A stretch of 64,000 nucleotides of DNA, from assembly GCA_009779855.1 (NCBI GenBank), contig WRBC01000004.1, positions 94,769 to 158,768 on the forward strand. Reading direction: 5' to 3'. The translations under genes and the position numbers were made by a program. Below, piece after piece: positions 44,060 to 54,321 of the stretch (positions are counted from its first letter, which is position 1; each line of letters opens with the position of its first letter). The DNA comes from Coriobacteriia bacterium. GTDB taxonomy: Bacteria; Actinomycetota; Coriobacteriia; WRKU01; WQUG01. The notes under the pieces are model-generated. The model was not told the origin of the DNA. It made no database searches and worked only from the letters and a program-made list of their open reading frames with translations.

Positions 44060-46432
44060 ATGAAAACAACTATCAAAACATATGAATTCTTTGCCTCATG
44101 CGGACGAGGACTTGAAGGGTTACTTGCTAAAGAGCTTCGTGGACTGGCCATAAAACGCGTACGCCCTCTAAGTAATGGCGTTGCTTTTTTTGGAAGCATC
44201 GAAGATGGTATGCGCGCCTGTCTTTGGCTGCGTACTGCCAGTCGTGTCCTACTAATACTTGATCGTGTTGCTGCGAAAGATTCCGATACGCTTTACAGTA
44301 GTCTGCACAAAATTCCCTGGGAGAATCACATCGCAACTGACGGCAGCTTTGCTATTGATGCCTATGGGCGCAATGACAGTCTGCGCAATAGTCAGTTCAT
44401 TGCAGTGCGCGCCAAGGATGCTATCGTTGATCGCCTTCGCAGTAAAGACGAACAGGGCAGACGTCCTAACATCCAAAGAGAGCGCCCCAATGTACTGATT
44501 AATGTCAACTTACGCGGAGAAAAAGCTACTATCGCACTCGACTTAAGTGGGGAGCCTCTACATCGTCGTGGCTACCGTGTTGAAAGTCGGGCGATTAAGG
44601 CTCCGCTAAAAGAAAATCTGGCTGCTGCTATGTTACTGGCTGCTGGGTGGGACTCTGTCGTCAAAAATGACGTAACCAGGGCATTCCTCCTTGATCCTTT
44701 TTGTGGCTCAGGAACAATTGTCATTGAGGCAGCTCTCATGGCCTCTGACAGAGCACCTGGCTTACTACGTGACTACTGGGGCTTTAGTGGCTGGCTAAAA
44801 CACGATAAGGAACTTTGGTTTAAGTTACTTGACGAGGCTGACGAGCGAGCCGCAATAGGTACAGAAAATCTTTCAGAGGCATCATCATCTGTCATTGTGG
44901 CAGGGGATAGTGACATGAAATCACTACAAGCGGCAGTTGAAAGCGCAAAACGTGCCAATCTGTCAAAGTTCATTAACTTCAAAGGACAATTAGCACCCGA
45001 AGACACACTCGCCTTCTGCTCTAGTAAAAAAGAGGGGATACTCGTAACTAATCCACCCTATGGCCAGCGCCTGTCCTCAGAAGCGCAGCTTCCCGCAGTG
45101 TACGCTGAACTTACTAGCTATATTGTCCAACTGACAGCTCACCTAGATACTACAACGGTTGCTGTCATTTCGCCAGACAGGCTCTCTGAAACCTATATTA
45201 CCAGGGCCATAGGTAGATCACCTTTTACTCGTCTTAAGGCCATGAATGGACCTCTCGAATCCGATATTCGTGTTTGGAAATCTGCTGACCAATCAGTGCC
45301 TACAGTGAAGACAACCAGTGAGACCTTCCAGGAAGAACCCAAACTGGGGAGCACAGGCGCTACGAAAAATTCATCACCTTTAGTTGACGCAACTCCCTTT
45401 ACTAATCGCCTGGCAAAGATGGCCAAACATCGCAAGAAATGGGCTAGGCGCACTGGTATAAGTTGCTACCGTGTCTATGATGCAGATTTGCCGGACTTCA
45501 ACGTAGCTGTAGATTTTTATCAAGGTGCAGCAAGCACACGGGATTCTGGAAAAAGTTGGCTGCACATTGCAGAATACAAGGCTCCTAAAGAAGTAGACGA
45601 AAATTTAGTGCATGCAAGACTTGCAGAAATTCTACGTGTAGCCCCAGCAGAGTTTAATTTGCAATCAAAAGATGTGTACCTAAAGCAGCGCAGGCAAGCT
45701 AAGGGGGGCTCACAGTATCATCAAGGCAAAGACACCTCCAAAGGTGAAGGTTCTGATGTTCCCACGCCTGGCAAGCTAACTTCCAATGCTCACCTTGTCA
45801 ACGAAGGCGGGCTCACCTTCGAGGTTGACCTATCTTCTAAGCTTGACACAGGCATCTTTCTTGATCACAGAAATGTGCGCAGCATGTTGCGCGAAAAGGC
45901 ACAAGGGCGCGATTGTTTGAATCTGTTTGCCTACACAGGAACTGCAAGTGTCTATATGGCAGATGGCGGAGCAAATAGTGTTACGACACTTGACCTTTCT
46001 AGTACCTACCTTGAGTGGGCACAACGTAATATGAAACTCAATAAGCTTCTAGAGAAGCCAGGGTTAGACTTGCGCTTTGAAAAGGCCGATGCACTACGCT
46101 GGCTAGTCGAGCAACGTGCATTGCGTAAGCCTAGCTATGACCTTATCTTTGTTGATGTCCCCACCTTCTCTAATTCTGCGAAGATGGGAAAGCGTAGCTG
46201 GGATGTTCAGCGTGACCATGTGGAGCTACTCATTAATGTATCGCGTTTGCTCAAACATGGGGGAGAAGCACTATTTTCCACCAACCTGCGCAGCTTCACG
46301 CCTAATCTAGAAGCACTGGCAAAGGCAAGAGTTAGCCTAGATAATATCAGCAAACAAACAATTCCTGCAGACTTTGAACGATCACCCAATATTCATCACT
46401 CTTTTATCCTGCGAAAACTTCCGATGGATTAA
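44060..46432 (+). CDS. rlmL: Bifunctional 23S rRNA methyltransferase, RlmKL-like
   Basis: This 790-aa protein has an N-terminal THUMP plus guanine-N2 methyltransferase half (FASCGRGLEGLLAKEL; FCGSGTIVIEAALMA; VTNPPYGQRL). The C-terminal half is RlmK-like (FLDHRNVRSML; LNLFAYTGTASVYMADGGA; FVDVPTFSN). It matches the E. coli enzyme that makes m2G2445 and m7G2069. A long Thr/Lys/Gly-rich linker joins the halves. It is rare in most actinobacteria. Confidence 0.9.
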   Translation: MKTTIKTYEFFASCGRGLEGLLAKELRGLAIKRVRPLSNGVAFFGSIEDGMRACLWLRTASRVLLILDRVAAKDSDTLYSSLHKIPWENHIATDGSFAIDAYGRNDSLRNSQFIAVRAKDAIVDRLRSKDEQGRRPNIQRERPNVLINVNLRGEKATIALDLSGEPLHRRGYRVESRAIKAPLKENLAAAMLLAAGWDSVVKNDVTRAFLLDPFCGSGTIVIEAALMASDRAPGLLRDYWGFSGWLKHDKELWFKLLDEADERAAIGTENLSEASSSVIVAGDSDMKSLQAAVESAKRANLSKFINFKGQLAPEDTLAFCSSKKEGILVTNPPYGQRLSSEAQLPAVYAELTSYIVQLTAHLDTTTVAVISPDRLSETYITRAIGRSPFTRLKAMNGPLESDIRVWKSADQSVPTVKTTSETFQEEPKLGSTGATKNSSPLVDATPFTNRLAKMAKHRKKWARRTGISCYRVYDADLPDFNVAVDFYQGAASTRDSGKSWLHIAEYKAPKEVDENLVHARLAEILRVAPAEFNLQSKDVYLKQRRQAKGGSQYHQGKDTSKGEGSDVPTPGKLTSNAHLVNEGGLTFEVDLSSKLDTGIFLDHRNVRSMLREKAQGRDCLNLFAYTGTASVYMADGGANSVTTLDLSSTYLEWAQRNMKLNKLLEKPGLDLRFEKADALRWLVEQRALRKPSYDLIFVDVPTFSNSAKMGKRSWDVQRDHVELLINVSRLLKHGGEALFSTNLRSFTPNLEALAKARVSLDNISKQTIPADFERSPNIHHSFILRKLPMD

Positions 46433-46462
46433 ATATCCTGCTAAACCTGCTAAAAACGCACA

Positions 46463-46492
46463 AAAAAGGCATCCAATCAGGATGCCTTTTTA
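46463..46492. terminator. Bidirectional terminator after rlmL
   Basis: AAAAAGGCATCC (46463-46474) and GGATGCCTTTTT (46480-46491) flank a 5-base loop, with A- and T-tracts on either side. It serves rlmL and the convergent amidase gene. Confidence 0.9.
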
Positions 46493-46540
46493 ACATTTGT
46501 TATCTGGCCTTATTAAATAGTCGAGCAGCTGATGTAATAA

Positions 46541-48730
46541 CTAGCGCAATAACCTTCTAAAGTGCTGAGTAGGGAAGTTCCTTCCAGGACATGCTGTTGC
46601 TGTCTGATTGCGGTCAACGTGTGTACGAAGGTCACGGTGTCCATGAATCCATCTAATGCTTGGATATGCCCTGAGAATATCACCTATAAGGCGTTCGCCT
46701 GATGTTCTGGCTGCAGGAGTTAAGTGTTCATTTTCAAAGTTTCCTACCCATGCAATGCCAATTGTCCTTTCGTTCAGGGCGCCACGCACATGTCCACCAC
46801 CCGTATCAAGAGGACGGCCTTGCCATACACGACCCTGTCGATCAATCAAGAAATGATAAGCAATACCCCACATCCCTCGATCAATATGAATGCGGTGGGT
46901 TTGATGAACATTGATATTTCCTACCGTATGATGAAGCACAATGCCCTCAGTAGACCTTCTGCGCTGCGGGGGACTTGTGAAACGCAGGCCAACATTTTGC
47001 ACGTAAGAGAAAGCCCTTGCCCTTACCATTATGACAATGTGTGCCCGCCTATTGTCCCAGGTAGTAGCAGTAATAGTTGCGCGTCCTTCTCGAACGCCTC
47101 TAACAAGGCCATTTGCATTAACTGTAGCAACGCCTGTGTTATTGGATGACCAGCGAATGGTATTAGGGCTAATGTTTGCTGGTCTCAAGTTCGTTCGAAC
47201 CTGGAAAGTTGTGCCCTCTATGACTGTCGCCTGACGGAAGTTCAAAGTTACACATACGGTACGCACCGTACCCACGCGCACGATAATCGAGCGCGTGATG
47301 CTGCCTTGCTCTACCGTAATGCGTGCTGTCCCATTGCCAACGGCCGTGATTGTACCTGTGCGATCTACCGTTGCAACTGCATTGTTGTTTGAGCTAAAGC
47401 GCGGCATAAAATTCGTGGCAGTTGCCGGAACAGGATCTACCCAAAGACGTGTTCGTCCTCCAACGTTGAGAATCCTATCTGAAGGGTTATGTATCCGAAA
47501 GTCTCTCAGTCGTACAGCTTGAGGTACCACTCGAACAGTGGCATGAGCCACATGGCCCCCATCGGCTGACCTGACGGTGACCCTGGCAGTACCTGCCGCA
47601 CGCGCCCTCATCTCACCGCGAGCACTGATGCTTACCACGCGGGGATTACTACTACTGTAGGTCACAGCACGGTTATTCGCATTAAGCGGCTGAACAATAG
47701 CTGGTAGCCAAGCAGACCCACCACGCACCATTCGAAGCGAGTGTACTGTAGTGATGCCTGTAGCACGCTGACGCACAGTAACTGTTTGCCTTGCAGTAAC
47801 AGCGGCACCACCATCGGTTCGTGCGGTAACAGAGATGGTCGCTGTTCCGCGACCAACGGGACGCAACAGTCCATTATTATTCACAACAGCAACACGCGTG
47901 TTACTACTATGCCATGTAACAGCAGTACGATTGCGTGTAAAGTTTGACGGTTGAAAAGTAGGCTGCAAGGTTCGCTGTTGCCCTCTGTCCATGGTGCCAA
48001 TGGCAGGAAGGGTCACACCAGTAACACGAGTAGGCACAAACTGCCACCTTGCGTGAAGAGTAATATCATCTGTGATAACGGTAGTGGGAAGCACTCGTGA
48101 ACCAATACTGCCCGCAGGAGCTGTGTACCAACCCGCAAGACTGTGATCCACTCGAGTAGAGTTAGGCAGGGCACCTATGGGCTGTCCTTGCTCGACGGTT
48201 ATAGCGGCAACAACCGATCCGCCATGAGAGTTAAAGGTGACGGTACGCATCACAGGGCTAGATAAAGCGTCCACCGGTGGTGATGAATCTTGCTCGGCAG
48301 TGCGAGTAGAGACAGAAGAGCTCTCCTGCAAGTCAAAGGATACTGCATCACGCGTTCCCCACTGGGCATGCAAAATCATATCTTCGTCTGGAATAGTGGC
48401 ACCGGTAACCTCAACGCCATCAACAAGGTCACTAAACCAACCCAAAAAGACATAACCTGGGTATTCGGGGGCGGGCAGTTCTCCTAAAGCATCACCATCT
48501 TCTACTAAGATTGTAGCCTCAATACTGTCTTCGCCAAAGTCAAACTCAATCGTATGGATAAGGGGAGAGGAGGGGGTGGGAGCTGCTAGAGCCGAAGGCG
48601 CTGATTCAATGGAAGCAGGCTCAACCTCTAGACGGTCACCAACTGCAAAAGCTGTAGAGCCTGGTAGACTCATAAAAAGTACTACTACTAAGAGATAGGA
48701 TAGGATTGCCTTAGGTTTTTTGCGGTACAT
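46541..48730 (-). CDS. Secreted PGRP-type amidase with InlB-like and Ig-like repeats
   Basis: The predicted protein has 729 aa. A signal peptide (MYRKKPKAI... ending AFA) is followed by two InlB/Flg_new-type repeats (GYVFLGWFSDL and LAGWYTAPAG). Then come four bacterial Ig-like (Big_2) domains, each with VTW/RFSSNN-type motifs, and a C-terminal PGRP/amidase domain with LHHTVG, HGHRDLR and ACPGRNF. These supply the His, His and Cys zinc ligands, so it should cleave N-acetylmuramoyl-L-alanine. The chosen ATG (48730) has AAGGAG upstream; the open frame to 48853 lies before the promoter. The protein is unusually Arg-rich. Confidence 0.85.
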   Translation of the reverse strand: MYRKKPKAILSYLLVVVLFMSLPGSTAFAVGDRLEVEPASIESAPSALAAPTPSSPLIHTIEFDFGEDSIEATILVEDGDALGELPAPEYPGYVFLGWFSDLVDGVEVTGATIPDEDMILHAQWGTRDAVSFDLQESSSVSTRTAEQDSSPPVDALSSPVMRTVTFNSHGGSVVAAITVEQGQPIGALPNSTRVDHSLAGWYTAPAGSIGSRVLPTTVITDDITLHARWQFVPTRVTGVTLPAIGTMDRGQQRTLQPTFQPSNFTRNRTAVTWHSSNTRVAVVNNNGLLRPVGRGTATISVTARTDGGAAVTARQTVTVRQRATGITTVHSLRMVRGGSAWLPAIVQPLNANNRAVTYSSSNPRVVSISARGEMRARAAGTARVTVRSADGGHVAHATVRVVPQAVRLRDFRIHNPSDRILNVGGRTRLWVDPVPATATNFMPRFSSNNNAVATVDRTGTITAVGNGTARITVEQGSITRSIIVRVGTVRTVCVTLNFRQATVIEGTTFQVRTNLRPANISPNTIRWSSNNTGVATVNANGLVRGVREGRATITATTWDNRRAHIVIMVRARAFSYVQNVGLRFTSPPQRRRSTEGIVLHHTVGNINVHQTHRIHIDRGMWGIAYHFLIDRQGRVWQGRPLDTGGGHVRGALNERTIGIAWVGNFENEHLTPAARTSGERLIGDILRAYPSIRWIHGHRDLRTHVDRNQTATACPGRNFPTQHFRRLLR

Positions 48731-48741
48731 TATGCTCCTTG

Positions 48742-48753
48742 CGTTTGCAAACG
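48742..48753 (-). promoter_or_regulatory. Palindrome before secreted amidase gene
   Basis: CGTTTGCAAACG is a perfect 12-bp palindrome (48742-48753) between a likely -10 (TATAAC on the - strand) and the ribosome site AAGGAG. Such placement suits a repressor site near +1. Confidence 0.4.
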
Positions 48754-48912
48754 TTATAACAAAGCAGCAAGACGATTGTCTCTCTGCATAAATCCTGCAT
48801 GAATTGTAGACCCTATGATAGCAAAACCAGAAAGAGCCCGTTAATGTTGTCACCTCTTTGTGGCGCTTTACCGCGCAAACTAGGACTCATGGGAAGATGA
48901 TAAAATACTTGC

Positions 48913-49485
48913 ATGAGAAACCCCTTTTATGCTCGACATATAACGCAGCTTGTTGACGCATTTTGTGAAATGGATTTGGCTGTCGAAAAAATTCAACGTG
49001 CTAAAGGAACTGCAGAACACTGGGAACTGCAGGAGCTATCTAACAGGCTAGAGACATTATTACCCCTAGTGGACACTGTTCCTCTGCCCAAATTTGCTAG
49101 GCGTGCTGGCAGGAATGTAGGAGACTTTTTCTACCTACTGCAGGCTTCAGTTGGTACAGCGCTAGAAAAATCTTCAAGTAGGTCTTTGCCAACAGTCCGC
49201 GAAGCGCGCAAGTATGATGCAAACCCTTTTGAGGCTTCAGTGCACCTAGGGTCAGGGAGCTTTGAAAAAATTCTTCTCTACCGGGCAAAGGCTCGAGAAA
49301 CTCTACGCAAGCCCGCCAAGAGCTATGGTCAATCGTGCGAGCAAATCTTCGTTCCTCACTCAGAGGAAGATATCCAGCGCGCAGAGATTAAACAGGCACA
49401 AGATGATGAGAAAAATTGGGCTGAGCTTGATGTAATCTTTGCAGATATTACTGATAGCGAGAAAAAGTCTATTCCGGAAAGTTAA
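48913..49485 (+). CDS. Conserved-looking protein of unknown function
   Basis: I do not recognise this 190-aa protein. It is charged and helical, with no membrane segment or signal peptide. Notable stretches are RRAGRNVGDFFYLLQ and a Cys in YGQSCEQIFVP. No clear ribosome site precedes ATG 48913. The last 17 bases overlap purK on the other strand, and the frame is long and unbroken. It is probably a real cytoplasmic protein. Confidence 0.5.
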   Translation: MRNPFYARHITQLVDAFCEMDLAVEKIQRAKGTAEHWELQELSNRLETLLPLVDTVPLPKFARRAGRNVGDFFYLLQASVGTALEKSSSRSLPTVREARKYDANPFEASVHLGSGSFEKILLYRAKARETLRKPAKSYGQSCEQIFVPHSEEDIQRAEIKQAQDDEKNWAELDVIFADITDSEKKSIPES

Positions 49486-50614
49486 TCAAGAACAAGTCAA
49501 CAATTTTTCTAAGCTGTTCGGTATCCACGTCGCAAAAAGTTATGTGACCAACCTTTCGGTCGCGCACATTTTCGTCCTTTCCGTACAGATGCAGGTGCCC
49601 AGGAGAAAAATCTGATGTCTGCCACTGCTCAAGAGCATACTCCACATGCTGTCCAAGTAGATTTACCATCACGGAAGGTCTTACCACCTTCGGTTCAATT
49701 AGAGGCAACCCACATACCGCACGTAAATGCTGCTCGAATTGCGAGACATTGCAGGCATCTATGGTCAAATGACCTGAATTATGCGGCCTGGGGGCCATCT
49801 CATTGATAAGTATTTCATCACCAACAACAAACATTTCGATTGCAAGTGTGCCCACTAAATCAAGTTTCGTAATGAAGTCCTTGGCTAACTTATGAGCTTT
49901 TTCAGCAAGGCTGTCAGACAAGACAGCAGGGACACTGGTCAGATGCAGTATGCCATTGACATGGACGTTCTCGAAAACAGGGAAGGTTTTAACTTCACCC
50001 GTAGTACTACGAACCGCGATTACCGAAATCTCTTTATCGAAGGGTACGAAGCCCTCTAGAATACATTCGGCATTTTGAATAACTTCAAGAGCCTCTGGTA
50101 AATCACTTTCTGACTTTAGCCGCCATTGACCTTTACCATCGTAGCCACCGCTTACCGTTTTCAAGATTGAAGGATAACCAATATCTGCAAGTGCAGCACG
50201 CAGTTTAGGCCCATCGCTTACGTCAGCAAAGGGGGCCGTATTAAGCCCGCACTGAACAGCAGCACTTTTTTCACGCAAACGATTCTGCGTGATCTCAAGA
50301 GGACGATGGCCCTGTGGTAGATAACCAACACCAGATGCAGTAACCTCCTGAATTGCCGCAAAAGGAATATTTTCAAATTCATACGTAACCACATCTGAGA
50401 CAGCAAGTAACTTCTTCAGCGCGGTTATGTCATCGTATGCAGCATTAATTTCAATATCAGCAATCTGTGCAGTAGGCGAGCCAGTTCCAGGCTCTAACAC
50501 TGCCACCTTGTAGCCCATTTGCCTAGCAGACAAAGCCATCATGCGCCCCAGTTGACCGCCGCCAATAATCCCAATTGTCGTTCCTACTGCAGAAGGAAGA
50601 ATCATCTTAGTCAT
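49469..50614 (-). CDS. purK: N5-carboxyaminoimidazole ribonucleotide synthase PurK
   Basis: This ATP-grasp enzyme of purine synthesis carboxylates AIR to N5-CAIR. The 381-aa protein has the [14 protein letters not shown]-terminal loop, [14 protein letters not shown] and [23 protein letters not shown]. It starts in an 8-base overlap with purE, with which it works. Confidence 0.95.
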   Translation of the reverse strand: MTKMILPSAVGTTIGIIGGGQLGRMMALSARQMGYKVAVLEPGTGSPTAQIADIEINAAYDDITALKKLLAVSDVVTYEFENIPFAAIQEVTASGVGYLPQGHRPLEITQNRLREKSAAVQCGLNTAPFADVSDGPKLRAALADIGYPSILKTVSGGYDGKGQWRLKSESDLPEALEVIQNAECILEGFVPFDKEISVIAVRSTTGEVKTFPVFENVHVNGILHLTSVPAVLSDSLAEKAHKLAKDFITKLDLVGTLAIEMFVVGDEILINEMAPRPHNSGHLTIDACNVSQFEQHLRAVCGLPLIEPKVVRPSVMVNLLGQHVEYALEQWQTSDFSPGHLHLYGKDENVRDRKVGHITFCDVDTEQLRKIVDLFLINFPE

Positions 50615-51119
50615 TCAAATCGCTACTTTCTAGTACAGTATCGGTCATGCTTACACGATAGGTATCAAGTTTTTGCGCAATATCGCTATTTGCTGTGCTT
50701 AAGATAGAAGCAGCCAAAAGACCAGCATTCTTCGCACCTGCTGCACCAATTGCCACAGTGGCTACAGGAATACCTCCGGGCATTTGCGCAATAGAAAGAA
50801 GGGAATCTATTCCGTTTAGTGCTTTAGATTGCACAGGAACACCGACAACAGGCAAAGTCGTTTTTGATGCAACCATTCCAGGCAGATGAGCAGCCCCTCC
50901 AGCGCCTGCAACAATAACCCGCAGGCCACGATCACGGGCACTCTGGGCATAGTCAAACATAAGATCAGGAGTTCTATGAGCAGACACAACTTGTGCCTCA
51001 TAAGAAATTTCCAGCTGTTCAAGTATGCCAATAGCTTCCTGCATAGTAGGCAAGTCTGACTTGCTACCCATAATTACTCCTACAAGCGGAGTATCTGACA
51101 CGTCGTAGATGCGCTGCAT
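50607..51119 (-). CDS. purE: N5-CAIR mutase PurE
   Basis: It converts N5-CAIR to CAIR. The 170-aa protein has the class I PurE signature [21 protein letters not shown] and [20 protein letters not shown] precedes its ATG. It is upstream of purK with overlapping stop and start. Confidence 0.96.
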   Translation of the reverse strand: MQRIYDVSDTPLVGVIMGSKSDLPTMQEAIGILEQLEISYEAQVVSAHRTPDLMFDYAQSARDRGLRVIVAGAGGAAHLPGMVASKTTLPVVGVPVQSKALNGIDSLLSIAQMPGGIPVATVAIGAAGAKNAGLLAASILSTANSDIAQKLDTYRVSMTDTVLESSDLND

Positions 51120-51321
51120 ATATCCTCCTCTATAAAGCTAAGTGAATATTCTATCACTGCAAACCTGTGGCTACTGCAGCAATTGGTGCAGCCAGACGTG
51201 CACCTTTAATTGGCAATCAATGCTTAAGGCAATCAATCTGCTATGAAGTCCAGTAATGCATTAGACTTTAATGTAGCAGAGTAACCCGAACAACACAGAT
51301 AAGGGTAAGGGAGTAAACTAC

Positions 51322-51768
51322 ATGTCAGGCACTAATCTAATAATACAAGTTAAAAAGAGCGCAAAAAGACTTCTTCTAATAGCTGCGTTGGTCTTTGGGG
51401 CCATTGGCTATGGTACTGCAAACATCTTTGGGGTAGAAGGTGAACTAGGAACAATCGTTCTTGTGTCAACCTTTCTTTCAGTCTTTTTAGTGATTGTGTG
51501 GATAAATGCCAACTTTGAGAGACTGACTTTCGAAGGCGACGAGGTGCGCTACCGTTATTTCCTTTTTGTACAACGCAGAGCAAAAAAGTCAGAAATCGAA
51601 GAAATCACCATAGGGGAACGAAGCGGCAGACTTCGACTCTACGTAAATGGAAGAAGATTCGCTTCGCTCAATTTTGGCGTTATAGATATAACTGAAGATG
51701 AACTTGAGTCCTACGCAAAGAAGCTCAAGATTCCTGTGAAACCGGAAGACGACAAACAGGGCAGATAG
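51322..51768 (+). CDS. Small membrane protein with PH-like cytoplasmic domain
   Basis: This 148-aa protein has two hydrophobic helices near the N-terminus (about 17-35 and 44-62), then a soluble domain whose RYRYFLFVQRRAKKSEIEEI and LRLYVNGRRFASLNF resemble bacterial PH-like (bPH/DUF) folds. A purine-rich stretch (AAGGGTAAGGGAG) precedes the start. A repeated GGCAATCAAT lies in its upstream region (51212-51221, 51228-51237). The function is unknown. Confidence 0.6.
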   Translation: MSGTNLIIQVKKSAKRLLLIAALVFGAIGYGTANIFGVEGELGTIVLVSTFLSVFLVIVWINANFERLTFEGDEVRYRYFLFVQRRAKKSEIEEITIGERSGRLRLYVNGRRFASLNFGVIDITEDELESYAKKLKIPVKPEDDKQGR

Positions 51769-51985
51769 GAAGAACAAATAGGGAGAGCGACTACTGTTCA
51801 ATTAAATTTAGGTCGATATTAACCCAAATTCTTTCACTTTAAAAATTACCATAAGATACATTATCCGACATTTATCAGCACACCACAACCGTACCGTATG
51901 TGAAGAATTTTTAAAAGTAGTAGCTGCGCACATGCTATATTCAGAGTAATGAGAGTTAACTAGCCCACAATAAAGAAAGGACACC

Positions 51986-52249
51986 ATGAAAAACAAGTAC
52001 ACAGCGGCAATATTTCAAGCAATCAAAAACAATCGTAAAAAAGGCTTTGATGACTGGTGCAACCAAAAATCTATGCACAAAGATGCTATGACTTTACTTA
52101 AAATTCATAAAGGAACTGAGGAAGAAGCTTTACTACTGAAAGCGTGGCAGGAGCTTACCCAAGAAAATCTCGTTATTCGCGACATCGAGCAACCTTCATT
52201 CTTTCGCCTCTCTAAAGAAAGCGAAAGAATACTAGAGCAGATAAGCTAG
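51986..52249 (+). CDS. Small protein of unknown function
   Basis: This 87-aa charged, helical protein (DDWCNQKSMHKDAM, EALLLKAWQELTQENL) has no membrane segment. AAAGGA precedes ATG 51986 by 7 bases. Its coding character is supported by the ribosome site and unbroken frame only. It faces convergent priA. I do not recognise it. Confidence 0.45.
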   Translation: MKNKYTAAIFQAIKNNRKKGFDDWCNQKSMHKDAMTLLKIHKGTEEEALLLKAWQELTQENLVIRDIEQPSFFRLSKESERILEQIS

Positions 52250-52254
52250 GTAAA

Positions 52255-54321
52255 CTAGAACGTATCTGTAGGATTAACATCTACTGCTACTTTAATGTCA
52301 GCAGTTTTTGACAATCCTTTTAGTACTTCTTGAACCGCAGAGCCAATCTGTGCCCCTGGGCCTGCCTTTATCATGATGTGATACCTGTAAGATCGAGCCT
52401 TCCTCGACAGCATGCACGGTGCTGGTCCCATGAGGGTTGCCTTCATTGTTCGCAAATTTTTTGAAGCCCTGAGAGCCTCTGTAAGGCGCTCTGAAAACTT
52501 CTTGACCTTAAGTTCATCAATTCCGCTGATTACAATGTTGCACAGCGCCGCATATGGTGGGTATCCAAAGGCTTTGCGCATAATACGCTCGTTACTCATG
52601 AGGATTTCACTGTCATGAGCCTTTACAGCACGACATGCAGAATTTTCTGGATTGTAGGTCTGTATAATAACTTCACCCGTCAAGTCTGCACGACCTGCAC
52701 GTCCGGCTACCTGCTCTAGCAACTGATAGCCTCGTTCGCTTGCTCGAAAGTCAGGCAAGTTTAAAGTCACATCAGCATTAATGACTCCTACAAGGGTTAC
52801 ATCGGGAAAATCGTGTCCCTTTGCTACCATTTGCGTTCCTAATAAAACGCCTGTTCGATTATTAGAAAACTCCTCTAATAGTGCCGCATGCGCACCCCTT
52901 GTGCTAGTTGTATCAGCATCCATGCGCACTAATGGCCAATCAGGAAAGTGTTCTCTGAATTCCTGCTCCACTCTCTGAACTCCCCCACCAAATTGGCGCA
53001 GGTAGGGGGAATTACATGACGGGCATTGCGCAGGTACAGGCTGGATACAATTGCATTGATGACAGCGCAGATGGTTTTGTGGTGCGTGATAGGTCAAGGA
53101 AACAGAGCATGCCTCACAACCTGGGACGTAACCACACTCACGGCAGAGTACAAAATTGGCAAACCCACGCCTGTTAAGAAGGAGTATTGCCTTCTTTTCC
53201 CTACTTTGAACCTTGCGGAGGGCACCCAACAATTTGCGCGAAAACATAGATTTATGACCTTCGCCGAATTCACGTCGCAAGTCAACGATCTCTACCTGCG
53301 GTAGCGGCTGACCATTAACACGTTCTGGCAATTTTACAAGTTCATACCTGCCCGTTTCTGCAGCATGCAGCGCTTCAAGACTAGGAGTTGCTGAGCCCAA
53401 CACAAGACAGGCACCCGTAAGCGTGCAAAGCTTTTCGGCTACTTCACGGGCATGGTAACGGGGAGAGTTGTTTTGTTTATAGGATCCGTCATGCTCCTCA
53501 TCAATGATCACGAGACCTAAGTTCACTACAGGTGCAAAAAGTGCAGAACGTGCGCCCACAACAACACCACATTCCCCTGTTCTGACTTTTTCCCACTGGG
53601 TATAACGCTCACCATCAGATAATCCCGAATGCAATACAGCAACATCATCGCCGAAACGTGAACGAATACGTCCTACCGTTTGTGGGGTCAATGATATTTC
53701 TGGCACAAGCATGATTGCAGACTTGCCCGACTTTCTGGCGGCTTCGATTGCTTGCAAATATACCTCGGTCTTACCTGAGCCAGTTACTCCCTCTAGCACA
53801 AGAGGTTTACCTTTTTTCGTGTCACATACAGCTGCAAGAGCCTTTTCTTGACCTAGCGTTAATTTACCTGGTCTAAGGTGAGGGTCTCTATCACTGGCAA
53901 CATCATGATGTTCACTTGATTTTCGCGGTCTACGGACAGGCATTTTTGCCTCACCCGTATTACTGTAATTGGCAAGAGCCTTCTTGAGGCGCGACATAAG
54001 ACCTGTAGGCAAGAAAAGCTTTAATGCCTCAGAAAGTGGAGCAGCATAGTAGTGCGCAATCCAGATAGCAAGTTCATAAGACTGGTTCGTAAAGTATGGA
54101 CCAGAAATGTGCGCCAATAAAGGCTTTAACTCGAAATCGACATCCAGCACATCAGCAGACTCACGTAAGGCCACAATAAATCCCAGTACCTTTTTCCCGC
54201 CCAATTCAACAATCGCAGCATCACCAATGGCTATATCAGCAATCAAATCTTGCGGAACTTCATAGCTAAACGGAGCATCAAGTGCCCGCGCTGCAAGACT
54301 TATGACTACCTGTGCAATCAT
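52255..54321 (-). CDS. priA: Primosomal replication helicase PriA
   Basis: This is the replication-restart helicase of 688 aa. Walker A is LEGVTGSGKTEVYLQA and Walker B is IIDEEHDGSYK. The zinc-binding inserts are CRECGYVPGCEAC and CHQCNC...CPSC. The helicase motif QVAGRAGRADL is intact. The N-terminal DNA-binding domain is present. It is slightly shorter than E. coli PriA, mainly at the ends. One base overlaps the HAD gene stop. Confidence 0.95.
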   Translation of the reverse strand: MIAQVVISLAARALDAPFSYEVPQDLIADIAIGDAAIVELGGKKVLGFIVALRESADVLDVDFELKPLLAHISGPYFTNQSYELAIWIAHYYAAPLSEALKLFLPTGLMSRLKKALANYSNTGEAKMPVRRPRKSSEHHDVASDRDPHLRPGKLTLGQEKALAAVCDTKKGKPLVLEGVTGSGKTEVYLQAIEAARKSGKSAIMLVPEISLTPQTVGRIRSRFGDDVAVLHSGLSDGERYTQWEKVRTGECGVVVGARSALFAPVVNLGLVIIDEEHDGSYKQNNSPRYHAREVAEKLCTLTGACLVLGSATPSLEALHAAETGRYELVKLPERVNGQPLPQVEIVDLRREFGEGHKSMFSRKLLGALRKVQSREKKAILLLNRRGFANFVLCRECGYVPGCEACSVSLTYHAPQNHLRCHQCNCIQPVPAQCPSCNSPYLRQFGGGVQRVEQEFREHFPDWPLVRMDADTTSTRGAHAALLEEFSNNRTGVLLGTQMVAKGHDFPDVTLVGVINADVTLNLPDFRASERGYQLLEQVAGRAGRADLTGEVIIQTYNPENSACRAVKAHDSEILMSNERIMRKAFGYPPYAALCNIVISGIDELKVKKFSERLTEALRASKNLRTMKATLMGPAPCMLSRKARSYRYHIMIKAGPGAQIGSAVQEVLKGLSKTADIKVAVDVNPTDTF

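Noticed and set aside
46656-47149. Plus-strand ORFs opposite the secreted amidase gene
   Set aside because: They are shadows of the clearly multidomain - strand protein.
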